From Brevibacterium limosum (GTDB taxonomy: Bacteria > Actinomycetota > Actinomycetes > Actinomycetales > Brevibacteriaceae), in NCBI RefSeq assembly GCF_011617705.1, contig NZ_CP050154.1, positions 3,844,001 through 3,908,000 on the forward strand: a DNA stretch of 64,000 nt. Reading direction: 5' to 3'. Every line of letters starts with the position of its first letter. Position 1 is the stretch's first letter. Positions 36,594-45,276 of this stretch are shown here, piece by piece. The notes below the pieces were generated by a model. The model did no database searches and was not told the origin of the DNA. It worked only from the letters and a program-made list of their open reading frames with translations. Both the position numbers and the translations under genes were made by a program.

Positions 36594-37904
36594 TCATCCC
36601 AGCCGAGAGGCGAAGGCGAGGAGTTCGCGGTCACCGCCGGGACGTCCGACCAGCTGCACGGCCTGCGGCCCTTCCGACGTTCCGGCCCCGGGCAGCGGGA
36701 TCGTCAGCGCCGGCCAGCCGAGGACGTTGAACGGCATCGAATAGCGCATGAACTTCGCAGCCGAATCCGCGGCGATCTCGTCCCAGCGGATCACGGGTCC
36801 GTCGATGGCTGGAGTGAGCAGGAAATCGGCGGCATCGAACACCGTGAGCGCCCGTTCCCGCAGTTCGGCGAGCGCCTTCAGCTGCATCCGATATTCGGCC
36901 TCGCCGAGGCCCAGGCCGGCTTCGATCTTCTTCGCCACCCCGGGCTGATAGTTCGCGGCGTGCTCGGCGAAGAGCTCCCGATGCACATCGAATGCCTCGT
37001 AGAGGCGGATGAAGTCGTAGATCGGTGCAAGGTCGTCGAGGAGTTCGACCAAGCCCGGCCCGTTCGCCGAGGTGATCGTGAGGTCCGGGACCGTCATGAG
37101 CAGGTCTCTCGCCCGGTCGTCCTCATCGGCGAAGAGACTGACATCGATCGTCCGTTCGCCGCTGCCCGCGGGGAAGGACGCCGCACTCGAACCGGTGGCC
37201 TCGCCGGAATCGTCTTCCCTGATCACCTCGAACGCCGTGGTCAGCAGGCCGAGGTCGGAAGCAAACAGTCCGACGGTGTCGAAGGCAGGCGAAAGCGGGA
37301 ACACCCCGTCGACGGGCACGACGCCGAAGCTCGGTTTGAACCCGAACACGCCCTGGCAGGCGGCGGGGACACGCACGGATCCGGCCGTGTCCGTGCCCAG
37401 CGCCAACGGCACAGCGCCGGCAGCGACGAGTGCGGCCGAACCCGAGCTCGACCCGGCGGTGCACAACGCCGGATCGACGGTATTGACGACGCGGCCGAAT
37501 GCGGATTCGTCACCGAGGATCCCGTACGAGTACTCCTGGCAGTTCGTCTTCGCGACCGGGATCGCACCCGCTTCCTCGAGTCGGGTCACGACCGTCGCCG
37601 AGGCTGCCGCCGACTTATCGCTGCGCACGTCCGATCCCATCGTCGTCGGATATCCGACGAGGTCGATGACGTCCTTGATCGCGAACGGGATCCCTTCGAG
37701 CCGCCGAGGCGGCTGGCCGGAGTCCCGACGCTCGGACGACTCGGCGTCGACTGCTTCGGCGCGGTCAACGGTCATCGCTGTGACGGCGTTGAACTGCGCA
37801 CCGGCACGCTCCACCTCGGCGAGGGTGTGCGCATCCATCCGATGAGCCTGCCGGCCCATCGGCTGAACCTGTCCATCCGTCGGCTGCGACTGCCCGTCGA
37901 TCAT
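36594..37904 (-). CDS. Amidase (amidase signature family)
   Basis: Amidase-signature serine hydrolase, 436 residues from ATG 37904. An earlier in-frame ATG (37922) overlaps the MFS stop as ATGA, but the codons between spell AGAAGGAGCAGGCAG, a Shine-Dalgarno ideally placed for 37904, so the later start is preferred. The catalytic triad is Lys in GIPFAIKDVID, the cis-Ser in CTAGSSSGSAA and the nucleophile Ser in GTDTAGSVRVPAA. TAACQGVFGFKPSFGVVP follows. Members hydrolyse carboxamides, ureido compounds or allophanate. Last gene of the leftward amide cluster, directly coupled to an MHS transporter. Confidence 0.88.
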   Translation of the reverse strand: MIDGQSQPTDGQVQPMGRQAHRMDAHTLAEVERAGAQFNAVTAMTVDRAEAVDAESSERRDSGQPPRRLEGIPFAIKDVIDLVGYPTTMGSDVRSDKSAAASATVVTRLEEAGAIPVAKTNCQEYSYGILGDESAFGRVVNTVDPALCTAGSSSGSAALVAAGAVPLALGTDTAGSVRVPAACQGVFGFKPSFGVVPVDGVFPLSPAFDTVGLFASDLGLLTTAFEVIREDDSGEATGSSAASFPAGSGERTIDVSLFADEDDRARDLLMTVPDLTITSANGPGLVELLDDLAPIYDFIRLYEAFDVHRELFAEHAANYQPGVAKKIEAGLGLGEAEYRMQLKALAELRERALTVFDAADFLLTPAIDGPVIRWDEIAADSAAKFMRYSMPFNVLGWPALTIPLPGAGTSEGPQAVQLVGRPGGDRELLAFASRLG

Positions 37905-37918
37905 CTGCCTGCTCCTTC

Positions 37919-39259
37919 TCATTTGGCTATGGAACGATTTCTGTCGTCGAAGAAGACAAAGACCCCTGCCAACAGGTTAGCCGCAACGAGGTACAGGGCC
38001 ACTGGCACCCACGACTGGAACGTCGTGAACAGCAGCACGGAGATCATCGGTGCCGGAGCTGAGGAGATCAGACCGCCGATTTGGTAGGAGATCGATGCGC
38101 CGGTATAGCGGACCTGCGGGTCGAAGAGTCCGGAGATGAAGCCCGAGGACGTCGCATAGACAATCGAATGTGCGACCGGAAACGCGATGATCATGGCCAG
38201 CACGGCACCGAGGAACGTCCCGGTATTGATCGCCCAGAAGATCGGGATTGCTGCGATCGCGGTAACGAGGCTGCCGATGAGCATCATGGTGCGCTTGCCG
38301 TGCCGGTCGGCGAAGATCGCCACGAGAGGGATGGCGATGACATCGAAAGAGGCACCGATAGCAATCGCCAGCAGCACCTCACCGCGAGTCAACCCGGTGG
38401 CCTCTGGAGCATAGGACAGAAGGTAGACGCTCGCGATATAGAAGAGGGTGTTCGAGCCGACGAGGCAGAAGACGCCGATGAGCAGCGACTTCTTCGAGGC
38501 TTTGAAGAGTTCGATGAACGGCAGACCGGCGACCTTCTTCTCTTCCTTGACCTCATTCAGTTCCGGAGATTCGGTCAGGCGCAGGCGAATGAAGAGGCCG
38601 ATGAGAACGAGCACGGCGGAAATGAGGAACGGGATGCGCCAGCCCCAGGACATGAACTGGTCATTGGGCATGAGCTGGACGAGAAAGAACACGAGGCTCG
38701 AGAGGACTGACCCAGCTGGCACACCCGCCTGCGGCCAGGCTCCGTAGAACGCCTTCTTATGCGGAGGGGCATGTTCGACGGCCATGAGAACCGCGCCTCC
38801 CCATTCCCCTCCGACACCGAAGCCCTGGACCACCCGCAGGAGCACGAGAAGGACGGGTGCGGCGACACCTATCGTGGCGTAGCCGGGCAGCAAGCCGATG
38901 GCGAAGGTCGCCACACCCATCATCAGCAAGGACAGCACGAGCATGGATTTGCGGCTGAGTCGGTCACCGAAGTGCCCGAAGATCACGCCGCCCAGGGGCC
39001 GTGCGACGAAGGCGACTGCGAAGGTGCTGAGCGAAGCTAGCTGACCGGCGACAGGGTCGAGCGAGGGGAAGAACTGCTCATTGAGCACGAGCACGGCTGC
39101 GGTGCCGAAGAGGAAATAGTCATACCACTCGACGGTAGTGCCGATGAAGCTGGCGAATGCAACCTTTCCAGGGTTGGTGCTTGCGCCGCCCGCGGGACTG
39201 GTCAGAGCACCCTTACGGGTCGCACTCTGTGGGCTCGTGCCATGTGGATCAGACGTCAA
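37919..39259 (-). CDS. MFS transporter, MHS type
   Basis: Permease of the MHS branch, 446 residues, 12 segments. SFIGTTVEWYDYFLFGTA, FGHFGDRLSRKSML and GGEWGGAVLMAVEHAPP are the branch signatures. The start is TTG at 39259 with AAGGA seven bases upstream. It lies between two amidase genes and overlaps or abuts the downstream amidase, so it likely imports an amide or the acid released from it. Ninety base pairs separate it from the upstream amidase, enough for a minor promoter but not requiring one. Confidence 0.88.
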   Translation of the reverse strand: MTSDPHGTSPQSATRKGALTSPAGGASTNPGKVAFASFIGTTVEWYDYFLFGTAAVLVLNEQFFPSLDPVAGQLASLSTFAVAFVARPLGGVIFGHFGDRLSRKSMLVLSLLMMGVATFAIGLLPGYATIGVAAPVLLVLLRVVQGFGVGGEWGGAVLMAVEHAPPHKKAFYGAWPQAGVPAGSVLSSLVFFLVQLMPNDQFMSWGWRIPFLISAVLVLIGLFIRLRLTESPELNEVKEEKKVAGLPFIELFKASKKSLLIGVFCLVGSNTLFYIASVYLLSYAPEATGLTRGEVLLAIAIGASFDVIAIPLVAIFADRHGKRTMMLIGSLVTAIAAIPIFWAINTGTFLGAVLAMIIAFPVAHSIVYATSSGFISGLFDPQVRYTGASISYQIGGLISSAPAPMISVLLFTTFQSWVPVALYLVAANLLAGVFVFFDDRNRSIAK

Positions 39260-39349
39260 TGTTGGTCCTTCGTGCTGAGTGATTTGTCAGTTTCTATAGG
39301 AATCGAATGGCCTTGCCGCCTCTGGTCTGGGCGTCACCTGCCCTCGGTG

Positions 39350-40924
39350 TCACATTGGCGCGAGCCCCGTCCACGGACGCAGTGCCTCGATCGCGGCGGC
39401 GACGTCGAAGGCAGTGCCGTCGTCAAACGGGTGGGCGATGACCTGGACGCCGGTGGGGATGCCGCAGTCGGCCATCCCGGAGGGCACGCCCACGATCGGC
39501 ACCCGGTTGCAGATGTTGAACGGCATCGTCATGTGCGCCTGCCAGTAGTGATCGAGGCGCACACCAGCCGTCCCACCAGTGGCAGCGACTGCACCGTCAC
39601 CTGCGCCCTCGCGACCGACTCCGTCGCCACCGACCGTGATCCCGTCGAGATAGCTGGCTCCGGCTTCCAATCCCGCCACCGCCGAGGTGGGGGCTAGCAG
39701 CACATCGAATCCGTCCATCGCTGCGGCGAGCTCCGCCTGGATCTGCGCTTCCATGGCGAGACCGTCATAGAAGGAACGACGGGAGGCGACCGCCTCGGTG
39801 TCGGCCATGAACCGCAGCGTGTAGTCGGCCAGAGTGTCCTCGTGGCCGCGGGTGGCCGCGCGCATGGCGGGGGCGAGCAGGTACCCGAAGTGCGTGAACG
39901 CGGTCTCGAAGATCCGCTCGTATGTCCACGGCAGTTCGATCTCCTCGACTTCCGCGCCCGCCGACTCCAGCGCCGAGGCGATCGCGCGGGTGTTCGCTTC
40001 GATGTCCTTCCCGACGGGGAAGTCCCCCAAGCGCACGCACAGCGCGACCCTGCGTCCGCGGAGCCGGTCGGCCGCCTCGGCGGGGTCGAAGTCATCGAGG
40101 AATCCGGGCGAGGCGATCGTCGCGTGATCGCTGGCATCGACTCCGACCATCACCCGGGCGAGCAGGGCGGTGTCGGCGACGGAGCGGGCCATCGGCCCAT
40201 CGCCGCGGTACCAGTCCGCGGCCAGGGGCTGGACGCCGGGGATGCGGCCGTAGGGTGCCTTGAACCCGACGGTTCCGGTGAACGCTGCGGGCAGCCGCGT
40301 CGAGCCGGCGATGTCCGAGGCGGTGGCCAGGGACGCGAAACCGGCGGCGAGCGCGGCACCCGATCCGCCCGAGGACCCGCCCGGTGAGAGCTCGAGGTTC
40401 CAGGGATTGCGGGTGACTCCCCACATCGGCGAATGCGTGATCGTCGCGCAGCTGAACTCCGGAGAGGTCGCTCTGGCATGGACGTACCCGCCGGCGGCGC
40501 GGATGCGTCCGATGATCGCGGCGTCGGCTGTCGCGACGGTGTCGCGTTCGTGGAGGAGACCCTGGGTCAGCCCGCGCCCGGCCAGGGCGTGCTTCTCCTT
40601 GGCGATCACGGGAAGTCCGAGCAAGGGCCGGGTGGCGGCCGCCTCGGCGAGGTCATCGCTCGTGGCGTTCGCGTAGAAGTCCTCCGCCTCCCGCGCCGAG
40701 GTGACCGCCTCCTCGATGACTTCCGTGACCGCATTGATGCGCTCATCTTCGGACGTGATGCGGCCGAGGAGAGAGGTCAGGTAGTCGACCGGCGACAGCT
40801 CCTTGGACCGGAAGGCGGCGAGCGCCTCGGTGGCGGACAGGGTCCAGGGTTCGGTCGCGTGGCTCGGTGGGGTGGCTGGCCCGGTTGGATTGGCGGTGCC
40901 GGGGCGCGGGGTGTCGGTGTTCAT
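39350..40924 (-). CDS. Amidase (amidase signature family)
   Basis: Amidase-signature hydrolase, 524 residues from ATG 40924, whose ATGA overlap with the upstream M20 gene and GAGGTG site fix the start. Triad region: Lys in GLPVIAKEKHALAGRG, cis-Ser in ELSPGGSSGGSGAAL and Ser in ATASDIAGSTRLPAA. FTGTVGFKAPYGRIPG follows. The GSTRLP and CNRVPIVGVPSG blocks resemble acylamidase/aryl-acylamidase relatives. A Gly/Val-rich insert lies around residues 450-480. It is distinct in sequence from the amidase at 36594 and probably handles a different amide of the same pathway. Confidence 0.88.
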   Translation of the reverse strand: MNTDTPRPGTANPTGPATPPSHATEPWTLSATEALAAFRSKELSPVDYLTSLLGRITSEDERINAVTEVIEEAVTSAREAEDFYANATSDDLAEAAATRPLLGLPVIAKEKHALAGRGLTQGLLHERDTVATADAAIIGRIRAAGGYVHARATSPEFSCATITHSPMWGVTRNPWNLELSPGGSSGGSGAALAAGFASLATASDIAGSTRLPAAFTGTVGFKAPYGRIPGVQPLAADWYRGDGPMARSVADTALLARVMVGVDASDHATIASPGFLDDFDPAEAADRLRGRRVALCVRLGDFPVGKDIEANTRAIASALESAGAEVEEIELPWTYERIFETAFTHFGYLLAPAMRAATRGHEDTLADYTLRFMADTEAVASRRSFYDGLAMEAQIQAELAAAMDGFDVLLAPTSAVAGLEAGASYLDGITVGGDGVGREGAGDGAVAATGGTAGVRLDHYWQAHMTMPFNICNRVPIVGVPSGMADCGIPTGVQVIAHPFDDGTAFDVAAAIEALRPWTGLAPM

Positions 40925-42246
40925 GCGCGCACCTCGGCAACGGACGAACCGACCCACACGGCGCCGTCACGGACATCGGCGAGCTCACCGCGGACGAGTT
41001 CGCCGGCCACGGACGTGAGCACGCGGACACCGCGAAGCATGTCCTCATCGGTGGTGAACTCGCGTTCGCAGTGGGAGACGCCGTCGACGCTGGGCACGAA
41101 CATCATCACGGCGGGCACACGGTGATTCATCGCTACGGAATCGTGACCGGCCATCGTCTCGAGGCGGCGGATGCTCAGGCCTTCGTTGGCGACGGCCTTC
41201 TCGGCGAGTTCGACGCCTTCGCTCGGGAACTGGCGCTTGTCGCGGATGTCGAAGTCCTCGACGTTGATGGTGATGTCGTGGGCGCGGGCGATCTCAGCGA
41301 TCTGCGATTTCAAGGAGTCTCTGGCTGCCTTGACGATGGCTGGGTCGGAGGAGCGGAGGTCGGCGACCATGTGGACGCGGCGGGGCACGACGATCGGCGA
41401 GTTCGGTTCGACGACGTGCTGGCCGACCGAAGAGACGAGGGCTTCTTCCTCGAACTCGTTCACCACCTCGGCGACGGCGAGGACGACCTTCGCGGCCGCG
41501 ACGAGCGCATCGTGACGATCGGCCATGGCTGTGGCGCCGGTGTGGGACTGTTCGCCGAGGACGTCGATGTCGAGCTTCTGCGTGTACCAGCTGGATTCGA
41601 CGACGCCGATGTCCGTGACTTCACGCTCGAGGATGCGGCCCTGTTCGATATGGATCTCGGCGTAGGAGATCGCCTCGGGCGGGGCGTCGGTGCCGGCGTA
41701 GCCGATGGCGTCCAGCGCCTCGGCGACGGAGGTGCCCTCAAGGTCGGTGACGGCGAGCATCTCGTCGAGGTCGAAGAGTCCGGCGTAGACGGAGCTGCCC
41801 ATGATCGACGGGGCGAAGCGGCCGCCCTCTTCGTTGAACCAGTTGACGACAGCGAGGTTGAAGGTGGGTGGGAGCCCGGATTCGGCGAGCTCCTCTTTCA
41901 CACGCAGGGCCGCGAACAGGGCGGCGATGACGCCGTAGGCGCCGTCGAAACGGCCGCCGAACGGCTGTGAGTCAAGGTGAGAGCCGATGAGGACGTAAGG
42001 GGCGCCGGGAACGAACTCGAGGCACGCGAACATATTCCCGATGGCGTCCACGCGCACGTCGAAGCCCTTGTCGGTCGCCCAGCCGCGCATCCAGTCGCGC
42101 GTCTGCTTGTCCTCCGGAGTCAGCGCCTGACGGTCGACGCCGTTGTTGTCCGTGGCGCCGATGGTGGCGACGAAGTGGAAGTCGGTGAGGAAGGCTGCGT
42201 CGGAAGACGGGGCTGCGTCGGAAGACGGGGCTGCCTGATGGTTCAT
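40921..42246 (-). CDS. M20-family hydantoinase/carbamoylase-type amidohydrolase
   Basis: Zinc-dependent hydrolase, 441 residues from ATG 42246 (GAGAGAAG upstream). Metal-site blocks are LIGSHLDSQPFGGRFDGAYG, NWFNEEGGRFAPS and AEIHIEQG, with GEQSHTGATAMADRHDA and MAGHDSVAMNH; these place it in the N-carbamoyl-L-amino-acid hydrolase/beta-ureidopropionase group. A short repeat near the N-terminus (SSDAAP twice) comes from a 17-bp DNA duplication. It is coupled to the amidase that follows and preceded by an MHS transporter, suggesting uptake and hydrolysis of an N-carbamoyl or other N-acyl compound. Confidence 0.86.
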   Translation of the reverse strand: MNHQAAPSSDAAPSSDAAFLTDFHFVATIGATDNNGVDRQALTPEDKQTRDWMRGWATDKGFDVRVDAIGNMFACLEFVPGAPYVLIGSHLDSQPFGGRFDGAYGVIAALFAALRVKEELAESGLPPTFNLAVVNWFNEEGGRFAPSIMGSSVYAGLFDLDEMLAVTDLEGTSVAEALDAIGYAGTDAPPEAISYAEIHIEQGRILEREVTDIGVVESSWYTQKLDIDVLGEQSHTGATAMADRHDALVAAAKVVLAVAEVVNEFEEEALVSSVGQHVVEPNSPIVVPRRVHMVADLRSSDPAIVKAARDSLKSQIAEIARAHDITINVEDFDIRDKRQFPSEGVELAEKAVANEGLSIRRLETMAGHDSVAMNHRVPAVMMFVPSVDGVSHCEREFTTDEDMLRGVRVLTSVAGELVRGELADVRDGAVWVGSSVAEVRA

Positions 42247-42315
42247 TGCTGATCGCTTCTCTCTGGTGGGTTGGGTGTGGATAGGCTGGCGGCGGCCTCT
42301 GCTGTCATCGCGCAC

Positions 42316-43641
42316 TCACCCCAGCCTGCCGCGGGTCTCGGGCAGACGGGTGACGAAGATGAGGACGAGGCACACGGCTGCGGCCGCAGCCATGTAGTAG
42401 CCGGGTGCGGTGTTGACGCCGGTGATGTCGACGAGCCACGTGCCCACGAATGGCGCGGTTCCGCCGAGCACCGCGTAGGAGATGTTGTAGCTGATGGCCG
42501 CCGAGGTGAATCGCGTCTTCGTCGAAAAGCGCTCACAGAAGAAGGTGTAGCAGCCTCCGCCGTAGCAGCAGAGCGCGAGGACGAAGATCGTCTGCCCGAG
42601 GAATGCCAGCCCCATGTGTCCGCTGGTCACAAGCCCGAATGCCGGCACCGAGGTGACCGCGAGCAGAATCGCACCCGCGATGAGCATGGGCCGACGTCCG
42701 AACCGGTCACCGAGGTGGCCGGCGATGGGCAGGAAGATCGTGTAGCTGGCCATGGCGATCGCGTTGGTCAGCAGCGACTGTTCGCGGCTGAGGTCGCCGG
42801 TGGTCTGGATGTAGGTGACGAAGTAGGCCGAGAGCATGTAGAAGCCGAGCGCGGTGACGCCGAGGACGAAGAAGACCTGGAGCATGCCGACCCAGTTCTC
42901 GCGGAAGGAGTCGCGGATCGGGCTGAATTCCTTGGGCCGTTCGGCGGCTGTCTTCTTGAACAGCTCGGACTCGTCGGTCTTCGTCCGGATCCACAGACCG
43001 ACCGCCGACAGCGGCAGTGCCAGAAGGAACGGAACACGCCAGCCCCATGAGTCGAAGGCAGCGTCGCTCATCACGGTCGACAGCAGGAGTATGAGGCCGC
43101 CGGCGAAGACCGAGGGCAGAGCGGTCGCGGCCAGAGTGATGTTGATCCACAGTCCGCGCTTGGTCACGGGGGCGTGTTCGTAGACGAATGAGGGCCCGCC
43201 CACGGATTCGCCGCCTGCGGAGAAGCCCTGGCCGAGTCGGGCGAGGATGAGCAGGATCGGGGCGAACCAGCCGATCGTGTCGAACCCGGGGAGGATGCCG
43301 ATGAGTGCGGTGCAGGCTCCGACGAGGAAGATCGTGATGGTCAGAGTCTGGCGCCTGCCCACTTTGTCACCGAGAGCTCCGAAGAACAGTCCGCCGAGGG
43401 GGCGCATGACGAAGGCGACGCCGAAGGTCGCGAAGATGACCAGCAGACCGGTGATCCGGTCGCCGTCGGGGAAGAAGTATTCGGACAGGATGACGGCCGA
43501 GAGCCCGTAGAGCGTGAAGTCGTAGAACTCGACGAACTGGCCGATGCTGCCGCCGAGAAGCACCTTCCGCTGCATCTTCGTCGATCGGCCGTGACCGTCG
43601 GCTGCCGGCGCGTGGTCCTGGCCGGTGATGGGAGTGGACAT
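42316..43641 (-). CDS. MFS transporter, MHS type
   Basis: MHS-branch permease, 441 residues from ATG 43641 with AAAGGAG upstream (a TTG one codon earlier overlaps the spacer). Signatures: GGSIGQFVEFYDFTLYGLS, where VEFYDF replaces the more common IEWYDF, GALGDKVGRRQTL and GQGFSAGGESVGGPSFVYEHAP. The E-S-V-G variant in the GGEWGG position sets it apart from the other three paralogues. First structural gene of the leftward amide cluster, 390 bp downstream of a LysR gene on the same strand. Confidence 0.88.
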   Translation of the reverse strand: MSTPITGQDHAPAADGHGRSTKMQRKVLLGGSIGQFVEFYDFTLYGLSAVILSEYFFPDGDRITGLLVIFATFGVAFVMRPLGGLFFGALGDKVGRRQTLTITIFLVGACTALIGILPGFDTIGWFAPILLILARLGQGFSAGGESVGGPSFVYEHAPVTKRGLWINITLAATALPSVFAGGLILLLSTVMSDAAFDSWGWRVPFLLALPLSAVGLWIRTKTDESELFKKTAAERPKEFSPIRDSFRENWVGMLQVFFVLGVTALGFYMLSAYFVTYIQTTGDLSREQSLLTNAIAMASYTIFLPIAGHLGDRFGRRPMLIAGAILLAVTSVPAFGLVTSGHMGLAFLGQTIFVLALCCYGGGCYTFFCERFSTKTRFTSAAISYNISYAVLGGTAPFVGTWLVDITGVNTAPGYYMAAAAAVCLVLIFVTRLPETRGRLG

Positions 43642-43656
43642 CAAAGCTCCTTTGCT

Positions 43657-43741
43657 CTGTCACCCTCTCGGGTCTGTCGTCCTGGTGGGCCTGTCACCCT
43701 GGTGGGACTGTCACTTTGGTGAGCGTGTCACCCTGGTGGGC
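43657..43741. repeat. 17-bp tandem repeat, 5 units
   Basis: Consensus CTGTCACCCTGGTGGGC, five consecutive units with one to five changes each, beginning 15 bp before the MHS transporter start on the upstream side. Confidence 0.9.
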
Positions 43742-43872
43742 GGATGCATCACTGTCTGTCCCAGTGATGCTTGCCATTCATTCTCATCAGCGAATCGGGA
43801 TCGGTCCAACAGATACTTTCTAACATTGTCATCAAATGAATCCATGGCAGAGGCTCAGGCTGTCTTCCGTTC

Positions 43873-44004
43873 CGCGTCTGCCGCTCAGGAACGACGCGGT
43901 CGCCGCTCAGGGCCTTCGCGCTTGCCGCTCAGGAACGCCGCGCTTGCCGCTCAGGGCCTTCGCGCCTGCCGTTCAGACAACCCGCGCCTACCGCTTCGAC
44001 GGAC
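43873..44004. repeat. 22-bp tandem repeat, 6 units in alternating pairs
   Basis: Units share CGCGCTTGCCGCTCAGG. Units 1 and 3 end GGAACG-, units 2 and 4 end GGCCTT, so a 44-bp dimer has been duplicated. Units 5 and 6 are degenerate. Confidence 0.9.
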
Positions 44005-44030
44005 CGCACATACAGGTCAATTCCGAGGCA

Positions 44031-44951
44031 TCACCCTTTCGAAGCAGCACCCAGCACCTCTCTGCTGACTTCACAGAAGGCTCTCCCGCGCCGGCTCAAA
44101 CGCACGCCATTGGGCCAGATCACGGCAAGATCGATGCTCGGGAAGTCGTCGAGCAGGGGAACATCGACCGTCTGCAGACCGATATAGGTTCCCGATGACA
44201 CGCTTTGGCTCAGCAGCGAGTACCCGTGCCCCATCGCCACGAACGACCGCAACGTCTCATAGCCGGAGAACGAGTGCCGAATCTTCGGCACAACCCCGGC
44301 GATGCGGAACAGCTCGTCGTAGTACTGCCTGGTGAACGGCAGATCGAGTTGAATGTAGTCTTCTGCGGCAAGCTCACGCAGGTGCACCGGCTTCGGCTTC
44401 CCACCCCTGGCAAAGCGATGATCGCGGGACACCAGAACGTGAGGTTCGACGACGTCGAGAAGGAAGGTGTCGAATCGGCCCGTCGGACCGAGCATGTACG
44501 TCAGCGCCAGATCGCAATCGCCTGCCGCGACGGCTTTCTGCAGGTCCTCCAGATCGGCCTCGAGGTACGTCACCTGCACCTCCGGGAACCGCTTTGCGAA
44601 CTCGTCGTGGATCAGCGGCAGCCGAGTCGGCGCAATCGGCGAGAACACGCCGACGGTCAGACTCCCACTCAGAGACCGGGACAGCCCCTGCGCGGTCTCG
44701 CCGAGCGCGTCAGAGGCCTCGAGGAAGCCGGTCACTTCGGCAAGGAAGCGCTTCCCTGCCGGAGAGAGCACGACAGACCGGTTCCTCTGCCGGATGAACA
44801 GGTCCAGTCCGATCGACCGCTCGAGCTGAGCCATCGCCGTCGAAATCGCCGACTGTGTGACGTTGAGCTGCTTCGCCGCCTCGGTCATATTCTCCCGCCG
44901 GGCGACCTCCTGGAAGTACCGCAGCTGCACGAGTGTGAAATCGAGTCCCAT
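44031..44951 (-). CDS. LysR family transcriptional regulator
   Basis: LysR-type regulator, 306 residues, GAGGAG before the ATG. HTH at residues 7-64 (LRYFQEVARRENMTEAAKQL, QSAISTAMAQLE) and a LysR substrate-binding domain. The REN/TEAAKQLNVTQSAIST pattern resembles the CynR/YwbI-type subgroup. It is upstream of, and on the same strand as, the MHS/M20/amidase cluster and is the likely regulator of it. A divergent DUF222/HNH gene lies on the other side. Confidence 0.9.
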   Translation of the reverse strand: MGLDFTLVQLRYFQEVARRENMTEAAKQLNVTQSAISTAMAQLERSIGLDLFIRQRNRSVVLSPAGKRFLAEVTGFLEASDALGETAQGLSRSLSGSLTVGVFSPIAPTRLPLIHDEFAKRFPEVQVTYLEADLEDLQKAVAAGDCDLALTYMLGPTGRFDTFLLDVVEPHVLVSRDHRFARGGKPKPVHLRELAAEDYIQLDLPFTRQYYDELFRIAGVVPKIRHSFSGYETLRSFVAMGHGYSLLSQSVSSGTYIGLQTVDVPLLDDFPSIDLAVIWPNGVRLSRRGRAFCEVSREVLGAASKG

Positions 44952-45276
44952 AGCTCCTCATCTTCCCACCCACAATGACCCTGCATTCAGACGCAACCCC
45001 GCCGAGGCGGTCCCGCCGAGACGAGGAGGCCCTACCGGGGCCGCTCCGCCGCAGAGAATCCGCTCTCCGGCTCAATCGGCACCGCTCCATGTCAGTGCCG
45101 ACGAGTAGAATCGACGTCAAATCAACCCTGAAACAAGCATTCGCCGCCGGCAACATCTCAAACACCGACTATGCCAGTTCAAATCGAATTATTTTCGAAG
45201 TTTCTATTGTTTTATCCAGATTGACTGTCTACACTATGAATAAGAGACCTTCAACGACGAACGGAACTCGACAGCG
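44952..45276. other. 325-bp intergenic region with AT-rich promoter
   Basis: No gene. The right third is strikingly AT-rich for this genome and holds the promoter at 45207-45235. The left third contains one CCGAGGCGG oligomer. Confidence 0.6.
45207..45235 (+). promoter_or_regulatory. Sigma-70-type promoter of the DUF222/HNH gene
   Basis: TTGTTT and TACACT are separated by exactly 17 bases, about 40 bp before the ATG, within an AT-rich patch. Confidence 0.6.

Larger units (their letters stand above)
43642..44030. other. 389-bp intergenic region with two tandem repeat arrays
   Basis: No gene. It consists largely of five 17-bp units (43657-43741) and six 22-bp units (43873-44004), with an AT-richer patch between (about 43790-43850) that could hold the MHS operon promoter. 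Confidence 0.7.

Noticed and set aside
43873-44004. Regularly spaced repeats as a possible CRISPR array
   Set aside because: The units are contiguous 22-mers without unique spacers and no cas gene is nearby.
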